From an uncultured Prevotella sp. (GTDB lineage Bacteria; Bacteroidota; Bacteroidia; Bacteroidales; Bacteroidaceae): a stretch of DNA of 42,533 bases. A program made the translations under genes and the position numbers. Positions 8,572 through 15,501 of this stretch are shown piece by piece. The notes below the pieces were generated by a model. The model ran no database searches. It was given only the letters and a program-made list of their open reading frames with translations, and was not told where the DNA came from. The stretch is taken from the NCBI GenBank assembly GCA_937877595.1, contig CALFIY010000104.1, positions 1 through 42,533 of the forward strand. The letters are read 5' to 3'. The first letter of the stretch is position 1. Each line of letters opens with the position of its first letter.

Positions 8572-9171
8572 ATGAAGAATTTTGCAAACCGCACCGATGA
8601 GGAACTTGCGTTGCTCTATGCTGGTGGCGATGACAGTGCGTTCGATGAGTTGTTAGCACGCAATGAGCAGAAATTGTTTGGCTACATTATGTTTGTAGTG
8701 CACGATGAGCACGTGGCCAACGACATATTCCAGGACACTTTCGTAAAGGCTATAGTGAAACTGCGCGACGGCAAATATACCGACTCGGGCAAGTTTCTCT
8801 TCTGGCTTACACGTATTGCCCACAACGTGATAATGGACCTCTACCGCCGCGAGAAGAGCGAGCGCATTGTCGACGTTAACGAGCAGAACGACCTGTCGCA
8901 ACTCCACGGCGCCAGCCTTTCTGCCCTCAGCCGCGAGAACGAGGTGGTAAACAGCCAGGTGCTTGCCGATGTCCATCAGATTATGAACGCTCTGCCAGTA
9001 GCACAGCGGGAAGTGGTCTACATGCGTTTCTATCAGAATATGTCGTTCAAGGAGATTGCTGAGTCTACTGGTGTCAGTATCAACACATCGCTCGGCCGCA
9101 TGCGCTATGCCGTAATCAACATGCGCCGCATGGCCAAGCAGAACAGGATTTCGCTCAACCTGGAACTGTAG
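8572..9171 (+). CDS. ECF-type sigma-70 family RNA polymerase sigma factor
   Basis: A 199-residue alternative sigma factor with only regions 2 and 4. Region 2 covers about residues 20-95 (AFDELLARNEQKLFGYIMFV, DIFQDTFVKAI, FWLTRIAHNVIMDLYRR). Region 4 covers about 140-190 (ALPVAQREVVYMRFYQNMSF, KEIAESTGVSINTSLGRMRY), with its helix-turn-helix binding the -35 region. There is no anti-sigma gene beside it, so its control is probably by expression level or by a partner elsewhere. It has its own promoter and a long leader, and runs tail to tail with rpe. Its targets cannot be read here. Confidence 0.92.
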   Translation: MKNFANRTDEELALLYAGGDDSAFDELLARNEQKLFGYIMFVVHDEHVANDIFQDTFVKAIVKLRDGKYTDSGKFLFWLTRIAHNVIMDLYRREKSERIVDVNEQNDLSQLHGASLSALSRENEVVNSQVLADVHQIMNALPVAQREVVYMRFYQNMSFKEIAESTGVSINTSLGRMRYAVINMRRMAKQNRISLNLEL

Positions 9172-9173
9172 CA

Positions 9174-9206
9174 CTGTTGGCAGCAGAAGAGCCCTGCCGA
9201 CAACAG
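9174..9206. terminator. Possible hairpin between the sigma factor and rpe
   Basis: Arms CTGTTGGCAG (9174-9183) and CTGCC/AACAG (9194-9206, with a 3-base bulge) can pair in the 40-bp gap between two convergent genes. There is no T-run, so this is a weak call. Confidence 0.35.
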
Positions 9207-9211
9207 AATGT

Positions 9212-9859
9212 TCAAAGATTTTTCAACTGGTCGATAACCGTCTCTGGACTGGCAGCACGAAATATGTAACTGCCGCTTACGAGCACGTCAACTCCTGCAG
9301 CCACCAACCGCGGAGCCGTTTCCTGCTGCACACCCCCGTCTACTTCTATCAACGCACTGCTGCCTGCCTCGGTTATCATCTTTCGCAGCCGCACGGCCTT
9401 CTGTATGGTGTTTTCTATAAACTGCTGGCCTCCAAATCCAGGGTTTACGCTCATCAGCAGCACCATGTCGACATCGCATATCACGTCTTCCACCATCTGC
9501 AACGGCGTGGCAGGATTGAGCGTCACTCCTGCCTTCATCCCTGCAGAGTGTATTTCATGTATTGTGCGGTGCAAATGCCGACATGCCTCCACGTGTACGT
9601 TCATCATCATGGCGCCCAGCCGTGCTGTCTGCTCTATGTAGCGCTCGGGATGGACTATCATGTAGTGGACATCGAGCGGTTTGGTGCAGCGCGAGGCCAC
9701 CGCTTCAAGCACAGGGAAGCCAAACGAGATGTTAGGCACGAAGACCCCGTCCATAACGTCCAGATGAAGCCAGTCTGCACTGCTGCGGTTAATCATGTCA
9801 ATGCCGCGCTCCAAGTGCAGGAAGTCGGCGGCGAGCAGTGATGGTGATACTATTGCCAT
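9212..9859 (-). CDS. rpe: Ribulose-phosphate 3-epimerase
   Basis: Rpe interconverts ribulose-5-phosphate and xylulose-5-phosphate in the non-oxidative pentose phosphate pathway. The 215-residue TIM-barrel has all family signatures: SPSLLAADFLHLE, the metal-binding HLDVMDGVFVPNISFG, DVHYMI, the phosphate-binding MSVNPGFGGQQFIENT, EVDGG and VSGSYIF. It lies downstream of fmt on the same strand, separated by a 267-bp stretch that may hold a 44-residue gene. No clear promoter is visible directly before it, so it may be read from the fmt promoter. Confidence 0.97.
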   Translation of the reverse strand: MAIVSPSLLAADFLHLERGIDMINRSSADWLHLDVMDGVFVPNISFGFPVLEAVASRCTKPLDVHYMIVHPERYIEQTARLGAMMMNVHVEACRHLHRTIHEIHSAGMKAGVTLNPATPLQMVEDVICDVDMVLLMSVNPGFGGQQFIENTIQKAVRLRKMITEAGSSALIEVDGGVQQETAPRLVAAGVDVLVSGSYIFRAASPETVIDQLKNL

Positions 9860-9909
9860 TGATAAAGTAGTGTGGAGAGTGAAGGGTTAGGATAGGAAAA
9901 CGTGATGGC

Positions 9910-10044
9910 TCAGTTTGGCTGCAACAAGGCATAGGAGCCATCGCCCCGCTGCCGTGTGCGATACATGCGCGCTACCTGCTTGAGCATCAGGATGGTTTGG
10001 GGGTAAGGTTGGGGCATTGAGTCTGGAGTAGAAGTTTGTATCAT
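9910..10044 (-). CDS. Possible small protein of 44 residues
   Basis: A short open frame lies between fmt and rpe, on the same strand. It starts at ATG 10044 and ends at TGA 9910. The protein begins MIQTSTPDSMPQPYPQ and ends RGDGSYALLQPN, with a short helix-prone basic middle (ILMLKQVARMYRTRQR). It has no signal peptide and no family I recognise. The support is its position inside a same-strand gap, and codons similar to its neighbours. It could equally be leftover spacer. Confidence 0.35.
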   Translation of the reverse strand: MIQTSTPDSMPQPYPQTILMLKQVARMYRTRQRGDGSYALLQPN

Positions 10045-10114
10045 AGGCTCTGGTGTGTTTTGTTGAACTTTATCCGTCTATACATAGAACGCACTAAGCC
10101 TTAATTTATTATAT

Positions 10115-10141
10115 AGCCGTGCAGAATTATTTCACACGGCT
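10115..10141 (-). terminator. Hairpin at the end of fmt
   Basis: A 7-bp perfect stem (AGCCGTG at 10115-10121 with CACGGCT at 10135-10141) surrounds the last codons of fmt. An AT-rich stretch follows on the minus strand. It may weaken rather than end transcription into rpe. Confidence 0.45.
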
Positions 10142-11095
10142 TATTTCTATGTCCTTCATGCCGTTAACAAAGTCGCGCGATGACATGCGACGCTTGCCTG
10201 CCAACTGTAATTCATCCACTGCCAGCAGACAGTCGGCAGTAGAAATGCACAGTTGCCTGTCGACAACACTGATGCTGCCAACATCGGATGACTTGTGGCT
10301 GGTGACATGCGACCTGTAGATTTTGAGCACAGTCTCGCGCCCGTCGGGAGTAACCAGCACAGTCCATGCTCCTGGCGCCGGGCTCAAGCCGCGCACAAAG
10401 TTGTAAATCTGCCGCGCCTTTTTGTTCCAGTCTATCTGGCATGTCTCCTTGAATATCTTCGGTGCTGGCTTCAGCAACTGGCCTTCTGCCGTCTCCTGCG
10501 CCATTGTGGCTGGATGGCCGTCGGCGCTGACGATGGCCTCGACGGTTTCCATGCAGAGATCAGAGCCCAGCATCATAAGTCCATTGTACACGTACTCTGC
10601 GTCGGCGTCGTCAGGAATCGGGAAAGTACGTTGTGCAATGATGCGCCCCGTATCGATGTCATGGTCGAGAAAGAATGTCGTGACTCCAGTCACCGTCTCG
10701 CCGTTGATGATAGCCCAGTTGATTGGTGCTGCGCCACGATACTGCGGCAGCAATGCTGCATGTACGTTGAAAGTGCCGTAGCGTGGCATGTCCCATACCA
10801 CTTCGGGCAACATTCTAAAGGCCACCACCACCTGAAGATTGGCCTGCAGGCTCCGCAGTTGGGCAAGGAAAGTCTCGTCTTTCATCTTTTCCGGCTGCAG
10901 CACAGGCAGTCCGCACGACAGGGCATACTGTTTTACCGCCGATGGCTGCATCACCGAGCCGTGACGACCGACGGGACGGTCGGGCTGCGTCACCACTCCG
11001 ACTACATTATAGCCTTCCTCTACCAGTCGGCGCAGCGTCGGAACGGCAAATTCGGGCGTGCCCATAAACACTATGCGAAGATCGTCTTTTGTCAT
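10127..11095 (-). CDS. fmt: Methionyl-tRNA formyltransferase
   Basis: Fmt adds a formyl group from 10-formyltetrahydrofolate to initiator Met-tRNA. The 322-residue protein has the expected two domains. The N-terminal formyltransferase domain has RIVFMGTPEFAVPTL, the catalytic region FNVHAALLPQYRGAAPINW and the catalytic aspartate in LDHDIDTGRII. The C-terminal tRNA-binding domain follows from about residue 205 (QIDWNKKARQIYNFVRGLSP). It has a well-spaced promoter at 11141-11148. The divergent nth gene lies about 290 bp away, across the repeat region. Confidence 0.97.
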   Translation of the reverse strand: MTKDDLRIVFMGTPEFAVPTLRRLVEEGYNVVGVVTQPDRPVGRHGSVMQPSAVKQYALSCGLPVLQPEKMKDETFLAQLRSLQANLQVVVAFRMLPEVVWDMPRYGTFNVHAALLPQYRGAAPINWAIINGETVTGVTTFFLDHDIDTGRIIAQRTFPIPDDADAEYVYNGLMMLGSDLCMETVEAIVSADGHPATMAQETAEGQLLKPAPKIFKETCQIDWNKKARQIYNFVRGLSPAPGAWTVLVTPDGRETVLKIYRSHVTSHKSSDVGSISVVDRQLCISTADCLLAVDELQLAGKRRMSSRDFVNGMKDIEISRVK

Positions 11096-11140
11096 ACGCT
11101 ATTTCTGCAAATAAAATTATCCTGTTTTTTCTTTATGGGG

Positions 11141-11148
11141 CAAAGTTA
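11141..11148 (-). promoter_or_regulatory. TAnnTTTG promoter element for fmt
   Basis: The minus strand reads TAACTTTG, with a TTTTG ending 19 bp upstream. This is a good two-part Bacteroidetes promoter, giving a leader of about 40 bases. Confidence 0.75.
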
Positions 11149-11254
11149 CGACTAAACGAGCGGAGTGCAAAATGAAAGTTTCATTTTCTTGTCCGAGCGT
11201 GAGTATTTTTCACTCAAAGTGCTTGATTTTTTGCCACAGCAGTGGTGGGAAAAA

Positions 11255-11345
11255 TTTACACAGCTGTAGCGATTTTAAAAACAGCTGTAATTTTTTTAAA
11301 AACAGCTGTAATTTTTTTAAAAGCTGTTGCAATTTTTTTAAGATG
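11255..11345. repeat. AT-rich 21-bp tandem repeat upstream of nth
   Basis: The unit contains TTTTTAAAAACAGCTGTA. The ACAGCTG core occurs at 11260, 11281 and 11302, exactly 21 bp apart, and a fourth, diverged copy (AGCTG at 11322) follows after 18 bp. The unit length equals two helical turns. CAGCTG and TTTTTAAAAA are both palindromes. A related repeat lies inside mfd at about 26150-26240 (shared 13-mer TTTTTAAAAACAG if mfd is read on the minus strand). It sits between the divergent promoters of fmt and nth. It has no unique spacers, so it is not a CRISPR array. Confidence 0.85.
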
Positions 11346-11373
11346 ATTTGTGGCCGAAAAGGATATTTTTTTG

Positions 11374-11381
11374 CAACTTTG
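11374..11381 (+). promoter_or_regulatory. Possible promoter element for nth
   Basis: CAACTTTG differs from TAnnTTTG at one base and lies only 5 bp before the ATG at 11387. A TTTG is present 23 bp upstream. If used, the nth message would be almost leaderless. Confidence 0.35.
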
Positions 11382-11386
11382 CAAAC

Positions 11387-12040
11387 ATGACAGGACCATA
11401 CATTCCCACACGCAAGGAGCGCTACGAAGCAGTGTTGAATTATTTCCGACAGGCGATGCCCAACGTACAGACCGAACTGGAGTTTGGCAGCGTCTTCCAG
11501 TTGCTTGTTGCAGTAGTGCTCAGCGCACAATGTACAGATAAACGCGTCAACATCGTGACTCCCGAACTTTTCCGCCACTATCCCGACGCCCGGTCAATGG
11601 CTGCGGCAGAACCCGACGACCTGCTGGAGTATATCGGCAGCGTGAGTTATCCGAATGCCAAGGCCGACCACCTGGTGCGCATGGCGCGCCAACTGATGAG
11701 CGAACATGGCGGAGAGGTGCCGGGCGACATGGAGAGTCTGCTGTCGCTGCCCGGCGTGGGGCGCAAGACTGCTAACGTGGTGCTCAGCGTTGCTTTCAGC
11801 AAACCAGCAATGGCGGTAGACACTCACGTATACCGCGTAAGCCGTCGGCTTGGACTTGTTCCAACAACAGCCAACACTCCACAGAAAGTGGAGGCTGTAC
11901 TGACAAAAAATATACCCGTGGAAGATATTCCACGGGCACATCATTGGCTTATCCTGCATGGGCGCTACACGTGCACTGCACGCAAGCCCCACTGCGAACA
12001 GTGTGCTCTTACTGGCGTTTGCCGTTCTTGGCGGGCTTAG
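11387..12040 (+). CDS. nth: Endonuclease III
   Basis: Nth is a DNA glycosylase/AP lyase that removes oxidised pyrimidines in base excision repair. The 217-residue protein has the core AVVLSAQCTDKRVN, the helix-hairpin-helix LPGVGRKTANVVL with the catalytic lysine, and the catalytic aspartate in VDTHVYRVSRRLG. The C-terminus has the four-cysteine [4Fe-4S] site with the classic spacing C-x6-C-x2-C-x5-C (from CTARKPHC). ATG 11387 is chosen over a TTG at 11348, since the protein then starts at the normal place. Its last 32 bases overlap the opposing gene at 12009-12497. An unusual 21-bp repeat lies just upstream. Confidence 0.96.
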   Translation: MTGPYIPTRKERYEAVLNYFRQAMPNVQTELEFGSVFQLLVAVVLSAQCTDKRVNIVTPELFRHYPDARSMAAAEPDDLLEYIGSVSYPNAKADHLVRMARQLMSEHGGEVPGDMESLLSLPGVGRKTANVVLSVAFSKPAMAVDTHVYRVSRRLGLVPTTANTPQKVEAVLTKNIPVEDIPRAHHWLILHGRYTCTARKPHCEQCALTGVCRSWRA

Positions 12041-12497
12041 CGTGCGGGCGGTCCTTCGGATCTTTGCCCTGCTTGTGCTGGAAGTCCTTCATCATACGAC
12101 GGTGGAACTTGCTTTCAGCCTTAATCGCGGCATAAACTTTCTGCGCCGACACTGCTTTCACCATCTTCTTGTGATACTGCTGCTCAATCTGCTTCAGTTC
12201 GATGGCCAGACGGTCGGCCTGCTCTATGGCTTGAGCGGCCTGCTTGTCGTCGGCTGGTTTCTGCTTTGCCGACTGACGCTGCTTCTCCATGAGCGAGCGC
12301 TGCTTGTCGTGCATCTCCTTGAGCAGGGGAAGTATCTTGGAAGCCTCCTCCTGAGTGAGACTGGCCTCACGGGTAATATAGGCTGCCAAATCACTTTCAA
12401 ACTTCGCTGGCGAGAATTTCTTCTTGTCCTGTGCTGATGCAACCAATGTACATAACACCAGCATGAGAATGGTCATTGTACGTTTCATCATCGTCAT
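12009..12497 (-). CDS. Small exported helical protein, last gene of the ECF sigma operon
   Basis: A 162-residue protein with a signal peptide (MKRTMTILMLVLCTLVASAQ from the fourth residue), then a long, charged, mostly helical region. The segment YITREASLTQEEASKILPLL resembles the LTxxQ/Spy-CpxP type of periplasmic protein, which bind unfolded proteins or act as stress sensors, but the likeness is only in pattern. The tail is strongly basic (KDPKDRPHAKPAKNGKRQ). It follows the putative anti-sigma gene by 28 bp, so it is probably regulated by that sigma factor. Its 3' end overlaps nth on the other strand by 32 bases. Confidence 0.82.
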   Translation of the reverse strand: MTMMKRTMTILMLVLCTLVASAQDKKKFSPAKFESDLAAYITREASLTQEEASKILPLLKEMHDKQRSLMEKQRQSAKQKPADDKQAAQAIEQADRLAIELKQIEQQYHKKMVKAVSAQKVYAAIKAESKFHRRMMKDFQHKQGKDPKDRPHAKPAKNGKRQ

Positions 12498-12525
12498 TTT
12501 TTTGAGAGGTTATTATTTCGTCTGT

Positions 12526-12897
12526 CTACAACTCAGCATCGGCAAGATACGAGTAGATTTCAATATTGTCGAGCATGGCATAGTCGGTGGCCTCGTCGAT
12601 ATAACTGTCGGAGACGGCGGCTGTGGCAAGAGCCGACGACTCGTCAGCAACATCCTGCTGCCACATATAGACAGTGGCGCTGAACAACACAGCCACGATA
12701 CATGCTGCCACAGACATCCACCAGCGTCTTCTCGGCGTCAACTGGAGAGTCTTGGCAACGGGCTGCTGTTCTGCCGCAGTCTGTTCGGGAATGGCACTCA
12801 TCACCTGACTGGTCAGTTGCTGGAAATAGCCTTCGGGCACCTTGAAACCGTTGGGTTTGCCTACTCTCTTGCTGAGATACTGCTCGTCGTTAGTCAT
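12526..12897 (-). CDS. Putative membrane-bound anti-sigma factor
   Basis: A 123-residue protein with one membrane segment at about residues 62-79 (MSVAACIVAVLFSATVYM). The cytoplasmic N-terminal part contains VPEGYFQQLTSQVMSAIPE, a pattern common in short Bacteroidales proteins encoded after ECF sigma genes. The part after the membrane is acidic and would face the periplasm. It lacks a recognisable zinc-binding ZAS motif. The call rests on topology and on lying 49 bp after the sigma gene; it could be another small membrane protein. Confidence 0.7.
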   Translation of the reverse strand: MTNDEQYLSKRVGKPNGFKVPEGYFQQLTSQVMSAIPEQTAAEQQPVAKTLQLTPRRRWWMSVAACIVAVLFSATVYMWQQDVADESSALATAAVSDSYIDEATDYAMLDNIEIYSYLADAEL

Positions 12898-12946
12898 AAT
12901 GCTTTGAGTTATTTTTATCTTTCTGACGAAATAAAAGTCGGAAAGT

Positions 12947-13492
12947 TTAATCCTGACGATGAAAAAATTCTGAAATCTTTTTTACTGCTATGTGATAGGA
13001 AGCCTTGAGAGCACCCTCGGAAGTGTTTAGAATCTGGCTGATTTCGCTATATTTCATATCCTCGAAATAGCGCATCTGAAACACTGTGCGCTGCACCTCC
13101 GGCAGTTGGCTGATTGCCTGATGGAGGAGCGCCTCTGTCTCGTCGCCGTCAAAATAGGAGTCGGCCATCAACTGCCGTGCCACGCCATTGTCGGCAGCAT
13201 CTTCGCTGACCTGCGGATGGCGCTGCTGCCTACGGACAAAGTCGATACTCTCGTTCTGCGCTATGCGATAGAGCCACGTAGTCAGTTTGGAGTCGCCCCG
13301 AAAACTGTCCAGGGCTGTCCACGCCTTAAGGAAGATATTCTGCACAACGTCGTTGGCGTCTTCGTGGATGAGCACCATGCGGCGAACATGCCAGTAGATT
13401 TGCTCACCATACTGGTCGACCATCTGTCCGAATGCCTCGCGTCGGGTGGCAGGGTCTGTCAGGCGTTCTGTCAGCAGTCTGTCGTTGTCCAT
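12947..13492 (-). CDS. ECF-family RNA polymerase sigma factor
   Basis: A 181-residue extracytoplasmic-function sigma factor. Region 2 spans about residues 20-90 (FGQMVDQYGEQIYWHVRRMV, DANDVVQNIFLKAW, LTTWLYRIAQNESIDFVRRQ). Region 4 spans about 125-180 (LPEVQRTVFQMRYFEDMKY, SEISQILNTSEGALKASYHI). It starts 7 bp after the stop of the L,D-transpeptidase gene and is followed by the putative anti-sigma factor and a periplasmic protein. This suggests a cell-envelope stress regulon. The operon promoter at 15404-15411 is a housekeeping type, so basal expression may not need the sigma factor itself. Confidence 0.95.
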   Translation of the reverse strand: MDNDRLLTERLTDPATRREAFGQMVDQYGEQIYWHVRRMVLIHEDANDVVQNIFLKAWTALDSFRGDSKLTTWLYRIAQNESIDFVRRQQRHPQVSEDAADNGVARQLMADSYFDGDETEALLHQAISQLPEVQRTVFQMRYFEDMKYSEISQILNTSEGALKASYHIAVKKISEFFHRQD

Positions 13493-13499
13493 ATTGCTT

Positions 13500-15062
13500 T
13501 TATATGCCTGTCAGGCGCTTGCTAATGACGTCGTCGTAGCCGTAGATGTCGGAATAGCGCTGCATCTGGCCGCTGGCGTCGGGATAAATTGTGTAATATT
13601 CTATAAATAGAGGTACATGTGGCGTGACGGGCAGATAGCGTATCATACGCATTGCCTTCTCGCGCTCCTCCTTTTCGTCGGAAGCGTGGCGCTGAACGTG
13701 CCGACGTCCCTGTTTAGTCACAGGTGGCATATCGATGGAAATACGTATGCGGTCGAGCGTCCATTCGTCTGCATCGCCAAGAAGATAGCAGGCAAAATCG
13801 AAAGGCTTTTGTATACGCACGCAGCCATGCGACACGCTCCTGACGTCATTACGGAAAAAGCCTGGCGTCGACGTGTCGTGCAGATATACGGAGAAGTTGT
13901 TCTTAAACCGGAAAATGAGACGGCCGAGAGAATTGCCAGGACCACCTTCCTGATTGACCCTGTACCTGCCGCTGAGCAGCATGCCGCGCGTAACACTGCG
14001 GATATCCACTTTCTGTCCCGTCGCTCTCTCGGCTATATAGTATCTATTACGGGCGAAATAGGCGCTGTCGCCAGCGTGACGCGCCACGTCAGTATCTATA
14101 ATGCTCTGGGGAATGCCCCATTCGGGGTTTACCTGCATGTATTCTATCTCACTGTGAAGCAACGGGGTCTTGGTGGCGCGCTTTCCGCAGCCTATACGCA
14201 TGTCAAGCAGGCTGTCACCGCCGTAGGCATAGAGATGGTATGCAGGAATGTTCACCACGACATACTTGCCTTGTTCGGGCACGGGCCGACGTGCTCTCCA
14301 CCGGCAGCGCTCCATGTTGGCCATGATGCGCTTGCTGTCGGCAGGATCGCTGGCAAGCATTGTGCGCAACTGGGCATACATCGGGGTGCGCGGTTCTATG
14401 GTGTCCAGCATGGCTCTCATCGTTGCAACAGAATGTGCTGCATCTATGGCTTCGGCGTAGAACTTCGCCGTCGGCCGCTCTAAGTCAATGTCGAAAAGGC
14501 GCTTGTATCCTGCTTTCGGTCTACCTGTAGAATCGACCTTCTCTGGGTCGATGGTGTTGAGCAGGCGGTTAGGATTGACAAAGCCATAGCGCAGGCCGCT
14601 TGTGTAGCGCAACCAGGCCCTGGTCAGCATCAATTCCAGCCGGGCCACAACCGTAGAGACGTCGTTAGCCTCGTCAAAATCGAGGGTGTGCAGTCTGTCG
14701 AGGTCGCTGGCTATCTGCTGAGTATCAAAAAGCCGTGTGTCTACGCCTGCCTGGGCATTTGCCTGCCACAGCACGCGTAACAACGTGTCGGCGCGCTCGT
14801 CTGTCAACATTCTGTCGACCCATAGCATCTGTCCGCAACCCTGATAATAAAGTGCCGCGCGCGTATCTGGCAAAAGACTGTCGCGCCCTGCATGTGCATG
14901 CTGGGCTATATAATCTTTTACCTTACCTGTATTTATAGACAATTGAGGCATCTTCAAAGCCGAAAATGCCTCCTGGGATATTTCTGTTGTCTGTTGGGAT
15001 GACGTGTCGCTGCAACCAAGTAATGCCAGCGACACAAGAATTACGACAAAAACTTGCTTCAA
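13500..15062 (-). CDS. L,D-transpeptidase lipoprotein (YcbB-like)
   Basis: A 520-residue murein L,D-transpeptidase, probably anchored to a membrane and forming 3-3 cross-links or attaching proteins to peptidoglycan. The N-terminus is a lipoprotein signal with lipobox LALLGC. Residues about 60-260 form the helical scaffold domain of YcbB-type enzymes (LYYQGCGQMLWVDR). The YkuD domain follows, with VNIPAYHLYAYGGDSLLDM, TPLLHSEIEYMQVNPEWGIP and the catalytic SHGCVRIQKP (Cys414). The start is a TTG overlapping the TGA stop of the gene before it by two bases. This start is needed to give a complete lipoprotein signal, and suggests translational coupling. Confidence 0.94.
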   Translation of the reverse strand: MKQVFVVILVSLALLGCSDTSSQQTTEISQEAFSALKMPQLSINTGKVKDYIAQHAHAGRDSLLPDTRAALYYQGCGQMLWVDRMLTDERADTLLRVLWQANAQAGVDTRLFDTQQIASDLDRLHTLDFDEANDVSTVVARLELMLTRAWLRYTSGLRYGFVNPNRLLNTIDPEKVDSTGRPKAGYKRLFDIDLERPTAKFYAEAIDAAHSVATMRAMLDTIEPRTPMYAQLRTMLASDPADSKRIMANMERCRWRARRPVPEQGKYVVVNIPAYHLYAYGGDSLLDMRIGCGKRATKTPLLHSEIEYMQVNPEWGIPQSIIDTDVARHAGDSAYFARNRYYIAERATGQKVDIRSVTRGMLLSGRYRVNQEGGPGNSLGRLIFRFKNNFSVYLHDTSTPGFFRNDVRSVSHGCVRIQKPFDFACYLLGDADEWTLDRIRISIDMPPVTKQGRRHVQRHASDEKEEREKAMRMIRYLPVTPHVPLFIEYYTIYPDASGQMQRYSDIYGYDDVISKRLTGI

Positions 15063-15382
15063 ACTACTATCTTTCTTGCCACCTTGCCTACTTTGATTAT
15101 GTAGCAGCCCTTAGGAATGTTTGTAAGTTCCACGCGCTGCACTGGGCTGTCTATACGCACCGCCATCACTCGGCGACCGGTTACGGAGATAACTTCCAGC
15201 ACCTGCCCCTGCGCTCCGCTGACACGTATCGACTGATGGTCGACTACAATACTTACCGACTGCTCATCGTCTACCTGCTCCACAGCCATAGACTCCATGT
15301 CGGCAACTGTTGCAAAAACAGGCGCGCACGTAATGGTGACAAGGAAGGAGAATATTAGTAGTATACGTTTTGTCATAAGCAT
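15059..15382 (-). CDS. Small exported protein with a type IX secretion-like C-terminal domain
   Basis: A 107-residue protein: signal peptide (MTKRILLIFSFLVTITCAPVFA), a short acidic linker and then one small beta-sandwich domain of about 60 residues. That domain, with VLEVISVTGRRVMAV and IPKGCYIIKVGKVARKIVV, follows the pattern of the T9SS C-terminal sorting domain (x-D/T-x-x-G-R-x-V ... L-x-x-G-x-Y-x-V-K-V ... K-I-x-V). There is no room for a cargo domain. Starts at 15382 and 15376 are both possible; longer starts are excluded by the promoter at 15404-15411. It is the first gene of the operon with the L,D-transpeptidase and overlaps it by 4 bases. Confidence 0.8.
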   Translation of the reverse strand: MLMTKRILLIFSFLVTITCAPVFATVADMESMAVEQVDDEQSVSIVVDHQSIRVSGAQGQVLEVISVTGRRVMAVRIDSPVQRVELTNIPKGCYIIKVGKVARKIVV

Positions 15383-15403
15383 AGTTTTATGTCTATTACA
15401 CGG

Positions 15404-15434
15404 CAAAAGTAGTAATAATGCATGAAACTCCAAA
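15404..15434 (-). promoter_or_regulatory. Promoter of the L,D-transpeptidase/ECF operon
   Basis: On the minus strand TTTG (15434-15431) is followed after 19 bp by TACTTTTG (15411-15404). This is a full Bacteroidetes housekeeping promoter. It directs five minus-strand genes down to 12009. Confidence 0.78.
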
Positions 15435-15473
15435 ATTTTTCTTGCTTTTTTTATACGTTTTTCTCGTTTTTTG

Positions 15474-15481
15474 TACCTTTG
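15474..15481 (+). promoter_or_regulatory. TAnnTTTG promoter element for the fur-like/purA/hisS operon
   Basis: TACCTTTG is an exact -7 match, 20 bp before ATG 15502. It excludes the upstream in-frame ATG at 15418 as a start. The divergent operon promoter lies about 60 bp to the left. Confidence 0.68.
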
Positions 15482-15501
15482 CACATGTTTCTACACTTTT
15501 A

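Noticed and set aside
10295..11155. Plus-strand open frame of 286 residues opposite fmt
   Set aside because: It is the shadow of fmt, which has all catalytic motifs.
11255..11345. Tandem repeat as a CRISPR array
   Set aside because: The units are contiguous with only 21 bp period and no unique spacers, and no cas genes are near.
11172..11390. Open frame of 72 residues with FFKNSCN heptads across the repeat upstream of nth
   Set aside because: It is produced by the 21-bp repeat being a multiple of three, runs over the nth start and has no promoter or sensible protein features outside the repeat.
13617..14483. Plus-strand open frame of 288 residues opposite the L,D-transpeptidase
   Set aside because: It lies fully inside the opposite strand of a well-supported gene and has no promoter or known motifs.
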